From the NCBI GenBank assembly GCA_017461365.1, contig JAFTYG010000076.1:1-63949 (forward strand): 63,949 nt of DNA. The letters are read 5' to 3'. A program made the translations under genes and the position numbers. This document shows positions 33,605 through 42,911 of this stretch, piece after piece (positions within the stretch are counted from its first letter, which is position 1; every line of letters begins with the position of its first letter). This DNA comes from Clostridia bacterium (GTDB taxonomy: Bacteria; Bacillota; Clostridia; Oscillospirales; CAG-272). The notes beneath the pieces are model-generated. The model made no database searches. It was not told the origin of the DNA and saw nothing but the letters and a program-made list of their open reading frames with translations.

Positions 33605-34462
33605 ATGGCATTTGAATACACCCACAAGGGTGACGAATTCGTATTTGAAAATTATATTCCGTCCTCGGGCAGCGAGATACTGTATATTCAGCAGGCAGGC
33701 TATACCTCGCCGCGCGGAAGTTACCATATCAAGAGGAAAGCCTCGGTAAAGAACGTGATGTTCGTTATCGAATACATCCTTGACGGAAAGGGATATATAA
33801 TATACGACGGCAAAAAGTACAGTGTTGGCAAGGGCGATTTTTATATGCTCGACGACACGCACGACCATCAGTATTATTCGGATCAGAATGAGCCCTTGTC
33901 CAAAATATGGATAAACGCGTACGGCAGCTTTATTGAAAAGAACGTGGAGTCGTTCGGATTTCCGCATATTATCATACAGCACGTTGACGTTGAGGAGGAG
34001 CTTCTCGCCATTCACAATATGCTGAAGGGAAAGACGGCTTACGAGGCAAAGGAAATGACTGCGGAGCTTTGTGTGGGACTCTTCCGACTTTTCTATAAGG
34101 TGTACGTTGATTACAGAGATAAGCGTGAGCACGGAGACAGACTTTTCAAGATACAGAATTACATTCAGGAGCATATCACCGACGGTGTTACCGTTGAAAA
34201 GATATGCGCGGATAACTTTATCAGCAAGTCAACGCTGTACAGACTGTTCAAGACCGAGCTCGGAATATCGCCTACCGAGTATATCAAAAATCAGAAGATA
34301 CGTATCGCGTGCAGGATACTTAAGCTGACAAGCATTGATATAAGCGAGATAGTCAGACAGCTCGGATTTTACGATAATTCTCATTTTTCGAGAACGTTTT
34401 ATTCGGTGATGAATATATCTCCCGCCGCGTATCGAAAAAGCAAAGACAAAAAATTGAATTAG
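33605..34462 (+). CDS. AraC-family transcriptional regulator
   Basis: 285 residues from ATG 33605 (GAAAGGGAAGAG upstream; the frame continues further up but crosses the hairpin). The N-terminal cupin has GKGYIIYDGKKYSVGKGDFYML; the C-terminal double helix-turn-helix has VEKICADNFISKSTLYRLFK and ISEIVRQLGFYDNSHFSRTF with ISPAAYRK. Architecture is the same as the AraC protein at 8072, which neighbours the other surface-protein locus. It probably senses a carbohydrate-type signal and controls the cassette upstream; the ligand is unknown. Confidence 0.9.
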   Translation: MAFEYTHKGDEFVFENYIPSSGSEILYIQQAGYTSPRGSYHIKRKASVKNVMFVIEYILDGKGYIIYDGKKYSVGKGDFYMLDDTHDHQYYSDQNEPLSKIWINAYGSFIEKNVESFGFPHIIIQHVDVEEELLAIHNMLKGKTAYEAKEMTAELCVGLFRLFYKVYVDYRDKREHGDRLFKIQNYIQEHITDGVTVEKICADNFISKSTLYRLFKTELGISPTEYIKNQKIRIACRILKLTSIDISEIVRQLGFYDNSHFSRTFYSVMNISPAAYRKSKDKKLN

Positions 34463-34489
34463 GATCGAATTGAGATCGAACAAAAAGAG

Positions 34490-34528
34490 GACAGGTTCTC
34501 CGAAGCGCGCGGAGAGCCTGCTTTTTTT
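34490..34528 (+). terminator. Terminator of the AraC gene
   Basis: CAGGTTCTCCG / CGGAGAGCCTG stem followed by seven T. Confidence 0.9.
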
Positions 34529-34570
34529 GTATTTATAAATGAATAATTATAAAAATATTCATTACGCGTC

Positions 34571-34599
34571 TTGACTTTTTATTCAAAAAGAATTATAAT
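34571..34599 (+). promoter_or_regulatory. Promoter of the nusB-ybaK operon
   Basis: TTGACT (34571-34576), 17-base spacer, TATAAT (34594-34599). Confidence 0.8.
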
Positions 34600-34697
34600 A
34601 TATAAGATGGGTTATTGTGCCCGACAGAAGACATCGGGCGCATCTTGACATTACATATTTGAAAGGAAAACGGATAAAAATATCCGCGATTATCGCT

Positions 34698-35144
34698 ATG
34701 TCAGAAAACATGATAACAAGACGACAGGCAAGAGAGCTTTTGCTCGGTCTGCTTTTTGAAAGCGAATTCCGTACCGATGAGGATTATATCGCTATCTACG
34801 CCACATCGGCGGAGGAGCGTCTTATTCCCGACGATCCGTACGTAAAAAACGCGTATTATACGATATGCGAAAACAAAGAAACGATAGACGCAAAAATTGG
34901 CGAATGCGCAAAGGGATGGAGAACCGACAGACTTTCCAAGATGTCGCGCTCGCTTCTTCGCCTCGGCGCATATGAGATGCTTTACGAAAAGGGAATACCT
35001 TATACCGTAACGATAAATGAGGTCATAGAGCTTGCAAAGACCTACGACGATCCCAAGGCGCGCTCCTTTATAAACGGCGTACTCAACGGCGTAAAGGACA
35101 GCGCGATCGCCTCGGGCGTTGAAAAGACAGAGCGCAGAAAATGA
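34698..35144 (+). CDS. nusB: Transcription antitermination factor NusB
   Basis: 148 residues of the all-helical NusB fold: ITRRQARELLLGLLFESEF at the start and SRSLLRLGAYEMLY...PYTVTINEVIELAKTYDDPKARSFINGVL, the family's core signature. With NusE (S10) it binds boxA RNA and prevents early termination in rRNA operons. The start is uncertain: ATG 34698 and ATG 34710 both have weak Shine-Dalgarno sites. First gene of an eleven-gene operon; its last four bases overlap the next start (ATGA). Confidence 0.9.
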   Translation: MSENMITRRQARELLLGLLFESEFRTDEDYIAIYATSAEERLIPDDPYVKNAYYTICENKETIDAKIGECAKGWRTDRLSKMSRSLLRLGAYEMLYEKGIPYTVTINEVIELAKTYDDPKARSFINGVLNGVKDSAIASGVEKTERRK

Positions 35145-36100
35145 CCGACTGCGCCGTAGGCTTCGATACAAGCAATTATACCACCTCGATAGCCGTCTGT
35201 ACGCTTGACGGCAAGGTAGTGGCGAACCTCAAAAAGCCTCTTCCCGTAAAGGCGGGACAGAGGGGGCTTCGGCAGTCGGACGCGGTGTTCGAGCATACGA
35301 GAAACCTGCCCGAGCTTGCAAAGAGTCTGAAAATCTTCTTAGCTGAGAACGATCTTCGTCCCGTTGCCGTCGGAGTATCGGCAACGCCGAGAGACGCCGA
35401 GGGCTCTTATATGCCCTGCTTTCTTTCGGGTGTGGCGGCGGCGGAGGTGTTTTCGTCGGCGCTGAATATTCCGCTGTATAAATTTTCACATCAGAACGGC
35501 CATATAATGGCGGCTGTGTATTCGAGCGGCGAGACGGCGCGCTTGAAAAATACTCCGTTCGTGGCGTTCCACGTTTCGGGCGGAACGACAGAAGCTCTTT
35601 ACGTCGAGCCGAATGATAACGGGCTTTCGGTCACGCTTGCGGGTGAGACCGACGATATAAACGCAGGTCAGCTTATCGATCGCGTGGGAGTAATGATGGG
35701 GCTTTCCTTTCCCGCAGGCAGGGAAATGGAGCGTTTAGCCTCCGAATATCGGGGGAAAATATATAGGCATCCCATTTGCGTAAGGGACGGAAGATGCTCG
35801 CTCTCGGGCGGTGAGAATATCGCCGCGAGACTCTATGAGGGCGAAAAGGACGAAAAAGCCGTGGCGGCGTTCGTTTTTGATTTCGTTTGCAGAACTCTTT
35901 TGGCTATGGGGGAGGATATGGAGGAACGCTTCGGCAGAACTCCCGTTCTGTTCGCGGGGGGCGTTATGTCCAACAAGCTGATGAGAGAAAGACTCAGCGC
36001 GCGCTTTGATGCGTGTTATGCCGAGCCCGAGTTTTCAGCTGACAACGCGGCAGGCATCGCAATTCTTTGCAGAAATGCATACTTGAACGATTTGAAATAA
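35141..36100 (+). CDS. TsaD/Kae1-like ATPase-fold protein
   Basis: 319 residues of the ASKHA fold as in TsaD: VGFDTSNYTTSIAV at the N-terminus (phosphate loop), KFSHQNGHIMAA with the two histidines of the HxxxH iron site, HVSGGTTEALYV, DINAGQLIDRVG and LFAGGVMSNKLMRERL. TsaD makes t6A37 in tRNA, but its motifs usually read HMEGH and the protein has about 340 residues; Clostridia carry a second paralogue of this kind in the nusB neighbourhood. Whether this one is the tRNA enzyme or a paralogue cannot be settled from here. Coupled to nusB by a 4-base overlap and 18 bases before xseA. Confidence 0.75.
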   Translation: MTDCAVGFDTSNYTTSIAVCTLDGKVVANLKKPLPVKAGQRGLRQSDAVFEHTRNLPELAKSLKIFLAENDLRPVAVGVSATPRDAEGSYMPCFLSGVAAAEVFSSALNIPLYKFSHQNGHIMAAVYSSGETARLKNTPFVAFHVSGGTTEALYVEPNDNGLSVTLAGETDDINAGQLIDRVGVMMGLSFPAGREMERLASEYRGKIYRHPICVRDGRCSLSGGENIAARLYEGEKDEKAVAAFVFDFVCRTLLAMGEDMEERFGRTPVLFAGGVMSNKLMRERLSARFDACYAEPEFSADNAAGIAILCRNAYLNDLK

Positions 36101-36118
36101 AGCAAAAGGAGAGAGCTT

Positions 36119-37372
36119 GTGAATTTGAATACTAATGCCAATACGGAAGCTCTTTCCGTAACAGACGTAAACAGATATATAAAAATGCTTATAGCCTCTG
36201 ACGACGTACTGTCGGCTGTGGCGATAAGAGGAGAAATATCGAATTTCAAGAGACACACCTCGGGACATCTGTATTTCACCCTCAAGGACAGCGGCGCTGA
36301 GATCTCTGCGGTCATGTTCAGGGGAGATACGGGAAGGCTTACCTTTAATCCCTCCGACGGGATGAAGGTGGTGGTCTACGGAAATATCGACGTGTATGAA
36401 AAAACGGGCAAATATCAGGTCTACGTCCGCAACATGATAGCTGACGGCGTGGGCGCGATGGCAGAGGCTTACGAGAGACTGAAGCGTAAGCTTGAGGCGG
36501 AGGGACTTTTTGCCGAGGAAAGAAAGAGACCTTTGCCGCGATTTCCGCAGTGCATAGGCGTTATAACGGCGTCGACGGGAGCGGCTATAAGAGATATACT
36601 CAATATTACGGGCAGAAGGTATCCTCAGGCTAAGATACTTATTTATCCCTCGCTCGTTCAGGGAGTAGATGCCCCTGCGTCGCTTTGTATGGGACTTGAA
36701 ATGCTCAACGCATACGGAGAGTGTGACGTTATCATAATAGGACGCGGCGGAGGCTCTATCGAGGATCTTTGGGCGTTCAATGATGAAAGACTTGTGCGTA
36801 CCGTCGCTGCATCGGCAGTACCCGTCATATCGGCGGTCGGACATGAGACCGATTTCACGCTTTGCGACTTCGCATCTGACAGACGCGCTCCGACTCCCTC
36901 GGCGGCGGCAGAGATCGCCACGCCCGACGCGGCGGCTCTTCTGTCTTACACGCAAAGCGCAAGAGAACGGCTCGATAAGGATATTGATACTGTAATAAAG
37001 GTAAGAGGACAGAAGCTCGGACAGACGGAAAACGCGCTCTCTGCGCGATCGCCCGAAGCAAGGCTCTCTTATATGAGAAAAGAGCTTGAGCATAAAAAGG
37101 AGCGTATGGACACGTCGGTCGACAGATTGCGTGACCGACGGACGTCGGAATACCGCGCGCTTGTGGAAAAGCTCGACGCGCTCAATCCGCTGAGAGTGTT
37201 GCAAAGAGGATACAGCGCCGTAAAGGACGGTGACGGACGCGTAATAGGAAGCGTCGGTGAGTTGTCCGAGGGGCAGAGAGTTACCGTGATAATGTCCGAC
37301 GGACGGGCAGAGGCGGAAATAATTTCCGTTGAAGAAAATGAAGATAGCGGAGGACGTACAGATGCCTGCTGA
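36119..37372 (+). CDS. xseA: Exodeoxyribonuclease VII large subunit
   Basis: 417 residues starting at GTG 36119 (AAAGGAG upstream). The N-terminal OB fold (IRGEISNFKRHTSGHLYFTLKD) binds DNA; the catalytic region has GVITASTGAAIRDIL, DVIIIGRGGGSIEDLWAFNDE and SAVGHETDFTLCDFASDRRAPTPS in the standard order, followed by the coiled-coil and a C-terminal barrel. With XseB it degrades single-stranded DNA to short oligonucleotides. Overlaps xseB by 11 bases. Confidence 0.97.
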   Translation: MNLNTNANTEALSVTDVNRYIKMLIASDDVLSAVAIRGEISNFKRHTSGHLYFTLKDSGAEISAVMFRGDTGRLTFNPSDGMKVVVYGNIDVYEKTGKYQVYVRNMIADGVGAMAEAYERLKRKLEAEGLFAEERKRPLPRFPQCIGVITASTGAAIRDILNITGRRYPQAKILIYPSLVQGVDAPASLCMGLEMLNAYGECDVIIIGRGGGSIEDLWAFNDERLVRTVAASAVPVISAVGHETDFTLCDFASDRRAPTPSAAAEIATPDAAALLSYTQSARERLDKDIDTVIKVRGQKLGQTENALSARSPEARLSYMRKELEHKKERMDTSVDRLRDRRTSEYRALVEKLDALNPLRVLQRGYSAVKDGDGRVIGSVGELSEGQRVTVIMSDGRAEAEIISVEENEDSGGRTDAC

Positions 37373-37619
37373 GAAGATAAATATAAATGAAGAAATAAAG
37401 TTAGAGGACGCCATGAAGCGTCTTGACGGAGTAGTGCGCGCTCTCGACGCGGAGGGCTTGGAGCTTGAGGAGTCTCTGCGACTCTATGAGGAGGGCGTTG
37501 CGCTTGTGAGAGTTTGCCACGAGAAGCTGTCTGAGGCGGAGCGCCGTGTTAAGGTGATCAGAATGAGCGCCGACGGGGAGATGGTAGAGACCGAGCTTGA
37601 TCCCTCGGAGGGAAAGTAA
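37362..37619 (+). CDS. xseB: Exodeoxyribonuclease VII small subunit
   Basis: 85 residues with LEDAMKRLDGVVRALDAEGL and LEESLRLYEEGVALVR, the helical hairpin of XseB that binds the large subunit. ATG 37362 follows GGAGG inside the end of xseA, giving translational coupling. Usual size for the family. Confidence 0.95.
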   Translation: MPAEKININEEIKLEDAMKRLDGVVRALDAEGLELEESLRLYEEGVALVRVCHEKLSEAERRVKVIRMSADGEMVETELDPSEGK

Positions 37620-37623
37620 AACG

Positions 37624-38511
37624 ATGGCTGACGTAAAGGAAAAGATAAAGCAGAACGCCGAGCGGATCGAAAGGGTGCTTGCGTCTTATTGCAAGGATGG
37701 CGACGGTGAGCTTTGCGAGCTGTTTGACTCAGAAAGATATTCCTTGCTCGGCGGCGGTAAGCGCATACGTCCGTTCATAGTCAACGAGGTCTGCGCGGCT
37801 CTCGGCGGTGACGTGGGGGTATCCATGCCTTACGGCGCGGCTCTTGAAATAATACATACCTATTCGCTTATCCATGACGATCTTCCGTGTATGGATGATG
37901 ACGACATGCGAAGAGGGAAGCCGACAAACCACAAGGTATTCGGATATTCCACCGCGCTCCTTGCGGGCGATGCGCTCCTGACAAAGGCGTTCCTCACGGC
38001 GGCAAGCAACAAAGGGGCTACCGACAAAATGAACGCCGAGGCGGTACGGCTTATCGCGGAGGCTGCGGGTGAGTGTGGAATGATAGGCGGACAAATAATC
38101 GACCTTGCGGGTGAGCATAAAAAGCTGAGCTTCGAACAGCTTTTGCGTCTGCACAGACTAAAAACGGGAGCGCTCATAAGGTGCGCCGCTTGCCTCGGAG
38201 CTCTGTCGGCGGGATATGGCGCGGACAGCAAGGAATATAAGGAGGCGGAGGCATATGCGGACGGCATAGGACTTGCATTTCAGGTCGTAGACGATATACT
38301 TGACGCTACTTCTACCGAGGAGGAGCTCGGAAAGAGCGTTGGCGGTGACGCGGAGCACGGAAAGACCACGTTTCTTACCTACTTTGACGTAGATGGCGCA
38401 AAAGAGTACGCAAAGGAGCTTACCGACCGCTCGGTAGCTGTGATCGCTGAGTGGAAAAATCCCGAAACGCTTATCGAGCTTGCCTATTACCTTTTGGAAA
38501 GAAAAAATTAG
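37624..38511 (+). CDS. ispA: Polyprenyl (farnesyl) diphosphate synthase
   Basis: 295 residues with the two aspartate-rich motifs of trans-prenyltransferases: SLIHDDLPCMDDDDMRRG (first, with the CM in the position typical of short-chain bacterial FPP synthases) and FQVVDDILD (second), plus GGKRIRP. It condenses IPP with DMAPP/GPP to farnesyl diphosphate for undecaprenyl carriers. ATG 37624 follows GAGGGAAAG and lies four bases after the xseB stop. In many Clostridia dxs follows at this point; here it does not. Confidence 0.95.
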   Translation: MADVKEKIKQNAERIERVLASYCKDGDGELCELFDSERYSLLGGGKRIRPFIVNEVCAALGGDVGVSMPYGAALEIIHTYSLIHDDLPCMDDDDMRRGKPTNHKVFGYSTALLAGDALLTKAFLTAASNKGATDKMNAEAVRLIAEAAGECGMIGGQIIDLAGEHKKLSFEQLLRLHRLKTGALIRCAACLGALSAGYGADSKEYKEAEAYADGIGLAFQVVDDILDATSTEEELGKSVGGDAEHGKTTFLTYFDVDGAKEYAKELTDRSVAVIAEWKNPETLIELAYYLLERKN

Positions 38512-38555
38512 TTTATATACAGAGACACATAGAAGAAAGGCTGAATAGTGAAAAT

Positions 38556-39059
38556 ATGGATAAGATATTAAACGCGATAAAGGACTTTTGGGGCAATTAT
38601 ATGCTTGTCAGCGCTATCATATCGTGGTTTTTGGCGCAGGTGATCAAGATATTCACAAACCTTTTCGTGAAGAAAAAATTCGACATAAAGATGATGTTCT
38701 CCAACGGAGGTATGCCAAGCTCCCATTCAGCGACCGTTCTGGCGCTCAGTACGTCGGCGGCAATATCCTGCGGATTTGCCTCTCCCGCGTTTGCTATCAG
38801 CGGCATACTTTCGGTAATCGTAATGAACGACGCATTCGGTGTGCGTTGGCAGGCGGGACAGCAGGCGCAGATAATAAATAAAATGATAGGCATACTTTTC
38901 TCGAATACCGATCAGGTAGACGTAAAGCTCAAGGAGATCATAGGACATACGCCATTTCAGGTGTTTATGGGAGCGCTTCTCGGCATTGTGGTCTCGGTTG
39001 CGTACGCCTTTATACTCAAGGGCTTCGGCGTTAGCGTATTTGCGCCCGTGTGGTTATGA
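38556..39059 (+). CDS. Divergent PAP2-family membrane protein (DUF212)
   Basis: 167 residues with the DUF212 signature MMFSNGGMPSSHSATVLAL and four to five membrane segments. The PSSHSA motif is that of the PAP2 fold, so a phosphatase role on polyprenyl or lipid phosphates is likely but untested for this subfamily; its place after ispA fits polyprenyl metabolism. The start ATG 38556 has only a distant AGAAAGG. The last four bases overlap the tlyA start. Confidence 0.85.
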   Translation: MDKILNAIKDFWGNYMLVSAIISWFLAQVIKIFTNLFVKKKFDIKMMFSNGGMPSSHSATVLALSTSAAISCGFASPAFAISGILSVIVMNDAFGVRWQAGQQAQIINKMIGILFSNTDQVDVKLKEIIGHTPFQVFMGALLGIVVSVAYAFILKGFGVSVFAPVWL

Positions 39060-39838
39060 GAGCGGACGTTTATCTGAGCTCCTTCGGACATACGCAGAGC
39101 CGAAAAAAAGCGCAGGATCTTATAGATGCGGGGGCTGTACGTATTGACGGAGAGGTAGTAAAAAAGGCTTCGGTGCTTGTCAACGAGGAAGTTCCGCACG
39201 AGGTCGCCATAGAGGAGATATTCAAGTTCGTCAGTCGAGGCGGAATGAAGCTCGAAGCGGCACTTGATGCTTTCGGAGTAAACGTCAACCGAAAGAAAGC
39301 GGTGGACGTAGGTGCGTCCACGGGAGGATTTACCGACTGTCTGCTTAAAAGGGGCGCGGCAAAGGTATATTCGGTCGACGCGGGAGTCGGACAGCTCCAT
39401 GAGAGTCTGCGAGCCGACAGCCGAGTTGTCTGCATTGAAAAATTCAATGCCCGTCAGCTTACCGAGGAGACGACAGAAGGGCTTTGCGAGATAGCCGTGA
39501 CCGACGTTTCCTTTATCTCGCAGACCTATATCATCCCGAATATCTCGGCGGTGCTCTGCGACGGAGGAGAGTTTGTAAGCCTTATCAAGCCCCAGTTCGA
39601 GGCGGGTAAAAGCGCTCTCGGAAAGGGCGGTATCGTCCATAACAGCGCATATCGCTATCTTGCGGTAAAGCGCGTTATAGAGTGTGCGCACGATAACGGA
39701 TTTGACTGCGTGGGACTTATCCGCTCGCCTATCGAGGGCGGAGACGGAAACAAGGAGTATCTTGCGCATTTCGTAAAGCGTTTTTGCTTGAAGCCCCGTG
39801 TGGACGATAAAATAATGAAAAAGATCACCGCTATGTAA
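39056..39838 (+). CDS. tlyA: TlyA-family rRNA methyltransferase (S4 domain + FtsJ-like)
   Basis: 260 residues. N-terminal S4 RNA-binding domain (RADVYLSSFGHTQSRKKAQDL, residues 2-60), then KAVDVGASTGGFTDCLL, the SAM-binding motif I of TlyA/RrmJ-like enzymes, and LIKPQFEAGK in motif IV. TlyA methylates ribose 2'-O of rRNA (C1409 of 16S, and in some species C1920 of 23S). ATG 39056 overlaps the previous stop as ATGA; an in-frame GTG two codons earlier is an alternative. Confidence 0.92.
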   Translation: MRADVYLSSFGHTQSRKKAQDLIDAGAVRIDGEVVKKASVLVNEEVPHEVAIEEIFKFVSRGGMKLEAALDAFGVNVNRKKAVDVGASTGGFTDCLLKRGAAKVYSVDAGVGQLHESLRADSRVVCIEKFNARQLTEETTEGLCEIAVTDVSFISQTYIIPNISAVLCDGGEFVSLIKPQFEAGKSALGKGGIVHNSAYRYLAVKRVIECAHDNGFDCVGLIRSPIEGGDGNKEYLAHFVKRFCLKPRVDDKIMKKITAM

Positions 39839-39866
39839 CCGAGAAATACCGAAAGGAAATATCAAA

Positions 39867-40736
39867 GTGAAAAAAATAGCGTTAATAACGAATTACAATA
39901 TATCCGAAAAGCTTGCGGCGGCAATGCGCGTTGCCGATAAGATAGCCTCTTACACCGAGGAGATACTTATTCCCGTCAGCTTTAAGGAAAGAGTGATGCG
40001 GAGTAAAAATCACCGTAAGGAATTTACATATAAGTCGGTCGAGGAATTGTATTCCACGGCAGAGCTTGTGATAGTTCTCGGCGGAGACGGCGCAATGCTT
40101 GATACGGCAAGAAGAGTAGCCGCAACGGGTACGCCGATAATCGGAATAAATATGGGAAGAGTTGGCTATATGGCGGAGCTTGAAATGGATGAGCTCGATT
40201 TGCTTCCCAAGTTTTTTGAGGGAAAATACCGTATAGACGAGAGAGCTATGCTCGAAGCCGAGGTCATTTCGGGAAAGGGAATGAAGAAATTTTCGGAATT
40301 CGCTCTGAACGAAGCGACCATAACGAACGGAAGCGCCGCAAGGATAGTTGATCTTCAGCTCTCCGACGGAGACGAGCTCGTTTACACATACAGAGCCGAC
40401 GGTCTTGTCATCGCTACGCCAACGGGCTCGACGGCATATTCGCTGTCAGCGGGAGGACCTATAATCGATCCCAAGCTCGCCTGCCTTTGCGTAACGCCGA
40501 TCTGTCCGCACACCTTTTCGGCGCGTCCGCTCGTTTTTCCCGATACGGCGGAGTTAAGAGTAAAGAATATCTGCGTGCGCGAAAAGGTGCTCAAGCTTAC
40601 CCTTGACGGCAGAGCTACCTACGACCTTTACTATGGAGACTCCGTAACGGTACGCCGTTCGGGGCTTACGGTAAAGCTCGTCAGGATAAAGGAGCAGAGC
40701 TTTTATTCAAAAATACGGATGAAGAAATTTGTTTAA
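39867..40736 (+). CDS. nadK: NAD kinase
   Basis: 289 residues with VLGGDGAMLDTAR (GGDG nucleotide motif), GINMGRVGYMAE, ALNEATITNGSAARIVDLQL (NE motif) and TPTGSTAYSLSAGGPII. It phosphorylates NAD to NADP with ATP or polyphosphate. It starts at GTG 39867 after GAAAGGAAA. The strand order follows the operon usual in Clostridia (tlyA-nadK-argR-recN). Confidence 0.97.
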   Translation: MKKIALITNYNISEKLAAAMRVADKIASYTEEILIPVSFKERVMRSKNHRKEFTYKSVEELYSTAELVIVLGGDGAMLDTARRVAATGTPIIGINMGRVGYMAELEMDELDLLPKFFEGKYRIDERAMLEAEVISGKGMKKFSEFALNEATITNGSAARIVDLQLSDGDELVYTYRADGLVIATPTGSTAYSLSAGGPIIDPKLACLCVTPICPHTFSARPLVFPDTAELRVKNICVREKVLKLTLDGRATYDLYYGDSVTVRRSGLTVKLVRIKEQSFYSKIRMKKFV

Positions 40737-40748
40737 ACGAGGTACAAA

Positions 40749-41204
40749 ATGAAATCCGAAAGACAGAACCGAATACTCGAGCTTGTGTCAAAGTATGAGA
40801 TAGAGACGCAGGAGGATATGATCGAGCGTTTACGTTCCGAGGGCTATATGGTAACTCAGGCGACGGTGTCGAGAGACCTGAAGGAATTGAAGCTTACAAA
40901 GGCGCTGACGGCGAGAGGAACTTACAGATATTGCGTATCTCAAAGCAGAAATCATACGGGAAACGTCCGCCTCAACAACGCCATGGCAGACTCCATACTG
41001 CACGTTGACTACTCAATGAACAACGTGGTCATAAAGACCTACCCCGGACTTGCGCAGGCGGTGGCATCGGCTATCGATGCTATGAATATGCACAGCATAC
41101 TCGGCTGTGTTGCGGGCGACGATACAATAATCATCGTATCGAGAGACGAGAAAAGCTCGGCAGAGATAAGCGAGAAGATACGGGAGCTTATGAAGGCTCT
41201 CTGA
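40749..41204 (+). CDS. argR: Arginine repressor ArgR/AhrC
   Basis: 151 residues. N-terminal winged helix (MIERLRSEGYMVTQATVSRDLKEL) and C-terminal hexamer/arginine-binding domain (LGCVAGDDTIIIVSRD with the Asp pair that binds arginine). It represses arginine synthesis and can activate catabolism. It lies 12 bases after nadK; ATG is preceded by AACGAGG. Confidence 0.96.
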   Translation: MKSERQNRILELVSKYEIETQEDMIERLRSEGYMVTQATVSRDLKELKLTKALTARGTYRYCVSQSRNHTGNVRLNNAMADSILHVDYSMNNVVIKTYPGLAQAVASAIDAMNMHSILGCVAGDDTIIIVSRDEKSSAEISEKIRELMKAL

Positions 41205-41234
41205 TAAATAAAGAGAAAAAAGGAGGCGCTCGTT

Positions 41235-42911
41235 TTGATAGAGTCATTACATATTGAGAATATAGCCGTCGTAAAGTCGCTTGACGTTGATTTCGGCAAG
41301 GGAATGACCGTGCTGACGGGTGAGACGGGCGCGGGTAAATCAATAATCATAGACAGCTTAAACCTTTTGCTCGGAGGACGGGCGGATAAGGAATTCATAA
41401 GAAACGGCGAGACGAGAGGAGAGGTCAGTGCGCTCTTTTCGGATATTCCCGAGGGCACGTCGGCGTTGCTTTCGGAGCTCGGATTTTCCGCGCCCGACGG
41501 AACGCTTATGCTGTCGAGAGCCATTACTCAGACGGGCTCGTCGGCGCGGCTCAACGGAAGAGCCATAACAGCGGGAGTGCTCCGCGAGATAGCCGCGACG
41601 CTTTTTAATATCCACGGGCAGAATGACAATCAAAAGCTGCTAGATCCGCAGAACCATGTGGAGCTTCTTGACTCATACGCGGAAAACGGAGAGCTTCGAA
41701 AGACCTACGGAGAGCTTTACAAAAAAATACTCCATCTAAAAATAGAAATAGACAGCCTCAGACGCGACCGACGCGAGAGCGAACGGCTCTCCGAAATGCT
41801 CAGATTTCAGGTAGCCGACATCGATGCGGCGAAGCTGAAAAAGGGAGAAGAGGAAGCGCTTGAAGAGCTTATAAAACGCCTGAGAAGCGCCGAGCAGATA
41901 ACGAAATGCTGTAATTTTGTGGCGAAAGCTCTCGAGGGCGGCGAAAAATCGCGCGGTGCTATATACCTTACCGACAGAGCCGCGGCGGCGATGGACAGTA
42001 TATCCGACAGTATGCCCGAGGCGGAGAAGCTGTCCGAGAGGCTGAACAATATAAGATATGAGCTTGAGGACATCGCGGAAACTGCGGCAAGTCTTGACGG
42101 ATTTGGCGGAGAGGATGCGGCTGAAAAGCTCGACAGAGCCGAGGCAAGACTCGACGTAATAAGGAGACTTGAAAAAAAGTACGGCGCAAGCGTTGAAGAG
42201 GTGCTCGAATTCAGAAACGATGCCTTCGAGCGACTCTCGAATATCGAAAATATTGATGAAAAGAGCGAAGAGCTTGAGGACGAGCTGAGAGAGCTTTCCG
42301 AGAGAGCTGAGAAGGTCGCGGCAGAGCTTACCGAAAGACGAAAGAGCTCGGCGCGCGGACTTGTAAAAAAGGTTACGGAAACACTTGCCTTTCTCGATAT
42401 GCCTAAGGTGCGCTTTGACGTTGGAATAAAGAGGACGCAGGATTTTTGCGCGACGGGCAGAGACGCGGTCGAATTTATGATCTCGACCAACCCGGGTGAG
42501 CCCCTGATGCCCATGGCAAAGATAGCCTCGGGCGGTGAGCTTGCAAGAATTATGCTCTCGCTCAAAAACGTGCTCAATGAGTGCGACGGTATAGATACCG
42601 TTATATTTGACGAGATAGATACGGGAATTTCGGGTAAGACCTCACGCAAGGTCGGCATAAAGCTCAAGGAGATAGGCAGAGGCGCGCAGGTAATTTGTGT
42701 TACACACTCTGCGCAGATAGCATCGCTTGCGCATAATCACTTCTTTATTTCCAAAAAAGAGGTTGGCGGACGCGCTGAGACGACACTGCGTCTGCTTGAC
42801 AGAGAGGGCAGAGAAGCCGAAATAGCAAGAATACTCGGCGGTATCGAGATAACCGACGCGCAGAGAGAGGCGGCAAGAGAGATGATAGCCGATGGAGAGA
42901 ATTACGGATGA
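41235..42911 (+). CDS. recN: DNA repair protein RecN (SMC-like ATPase)
   Basis: 558 residues. Walker A GETGAGKS (28-35), a long coiled-coil middle (about 160-370), the ABC signature region IASGGELARIMLSL, and Walker B DTVIFDEIDTGISG near 450. RecN holds broken DNA ends together for recombination. Translation starts at TTG 41235 behind AAGGAGG. In spore-forming Clostridia spoIVB and spo0A usually come next; here ybaK does, overlapping by four bases. Confidence 0.96.
   Translation: MIESLHIENIAVVKSLDVDFGKGMTVLTGETGAGKSIIIDSLNLLLGGRADKEFIRNGETRGEVSALFSDIPEGTSALLSELGFSAPDGTLMLSRAITQTGSSARLNGRAITAGVLREIAATLFNIHGQNDNQKLLDPQNHVELLDSYAENGELRKTYGELYKKILHLKIEIDSLRRDRRESERLSEMLRFQVADIDAAKLKKGEEEALEELIKRLRSAEQITKCCNFVAKALEGGEKSRGAIYLTDRAAAAMDSISDSMPEAEKLSERLNNIRYELEDIAETAASLDGFGGEDAAEKLDRAEARLDVIRRLEKKYGASVEEVLEFRNDAFERLSNIENIDEKSEELEDELRELSERAEKVAAELTERRKSSARGLVKKVTETLAFLDMPKVRFDVGIKRTQDFCATGRDAVEFMISTNPGEPLMPMAKIASGGELARIMLSLKNVLNECDGIDTVIFDEIDTGISGKTSRKVGIKLKEIGRGAQVICVTHSAQIASLAHNHFFISKKEVGGRAETTLRLLDREGREAEIARILGGIEITDAQREAAREMIADGENYG

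Noticed and set aside
36035-37414. 459-codon open frame antisense to xseA
   Set aside because: No RBS, Ser/Arg-rich low-meaning sequence, fully covered by xseA/xseB on the other strand.
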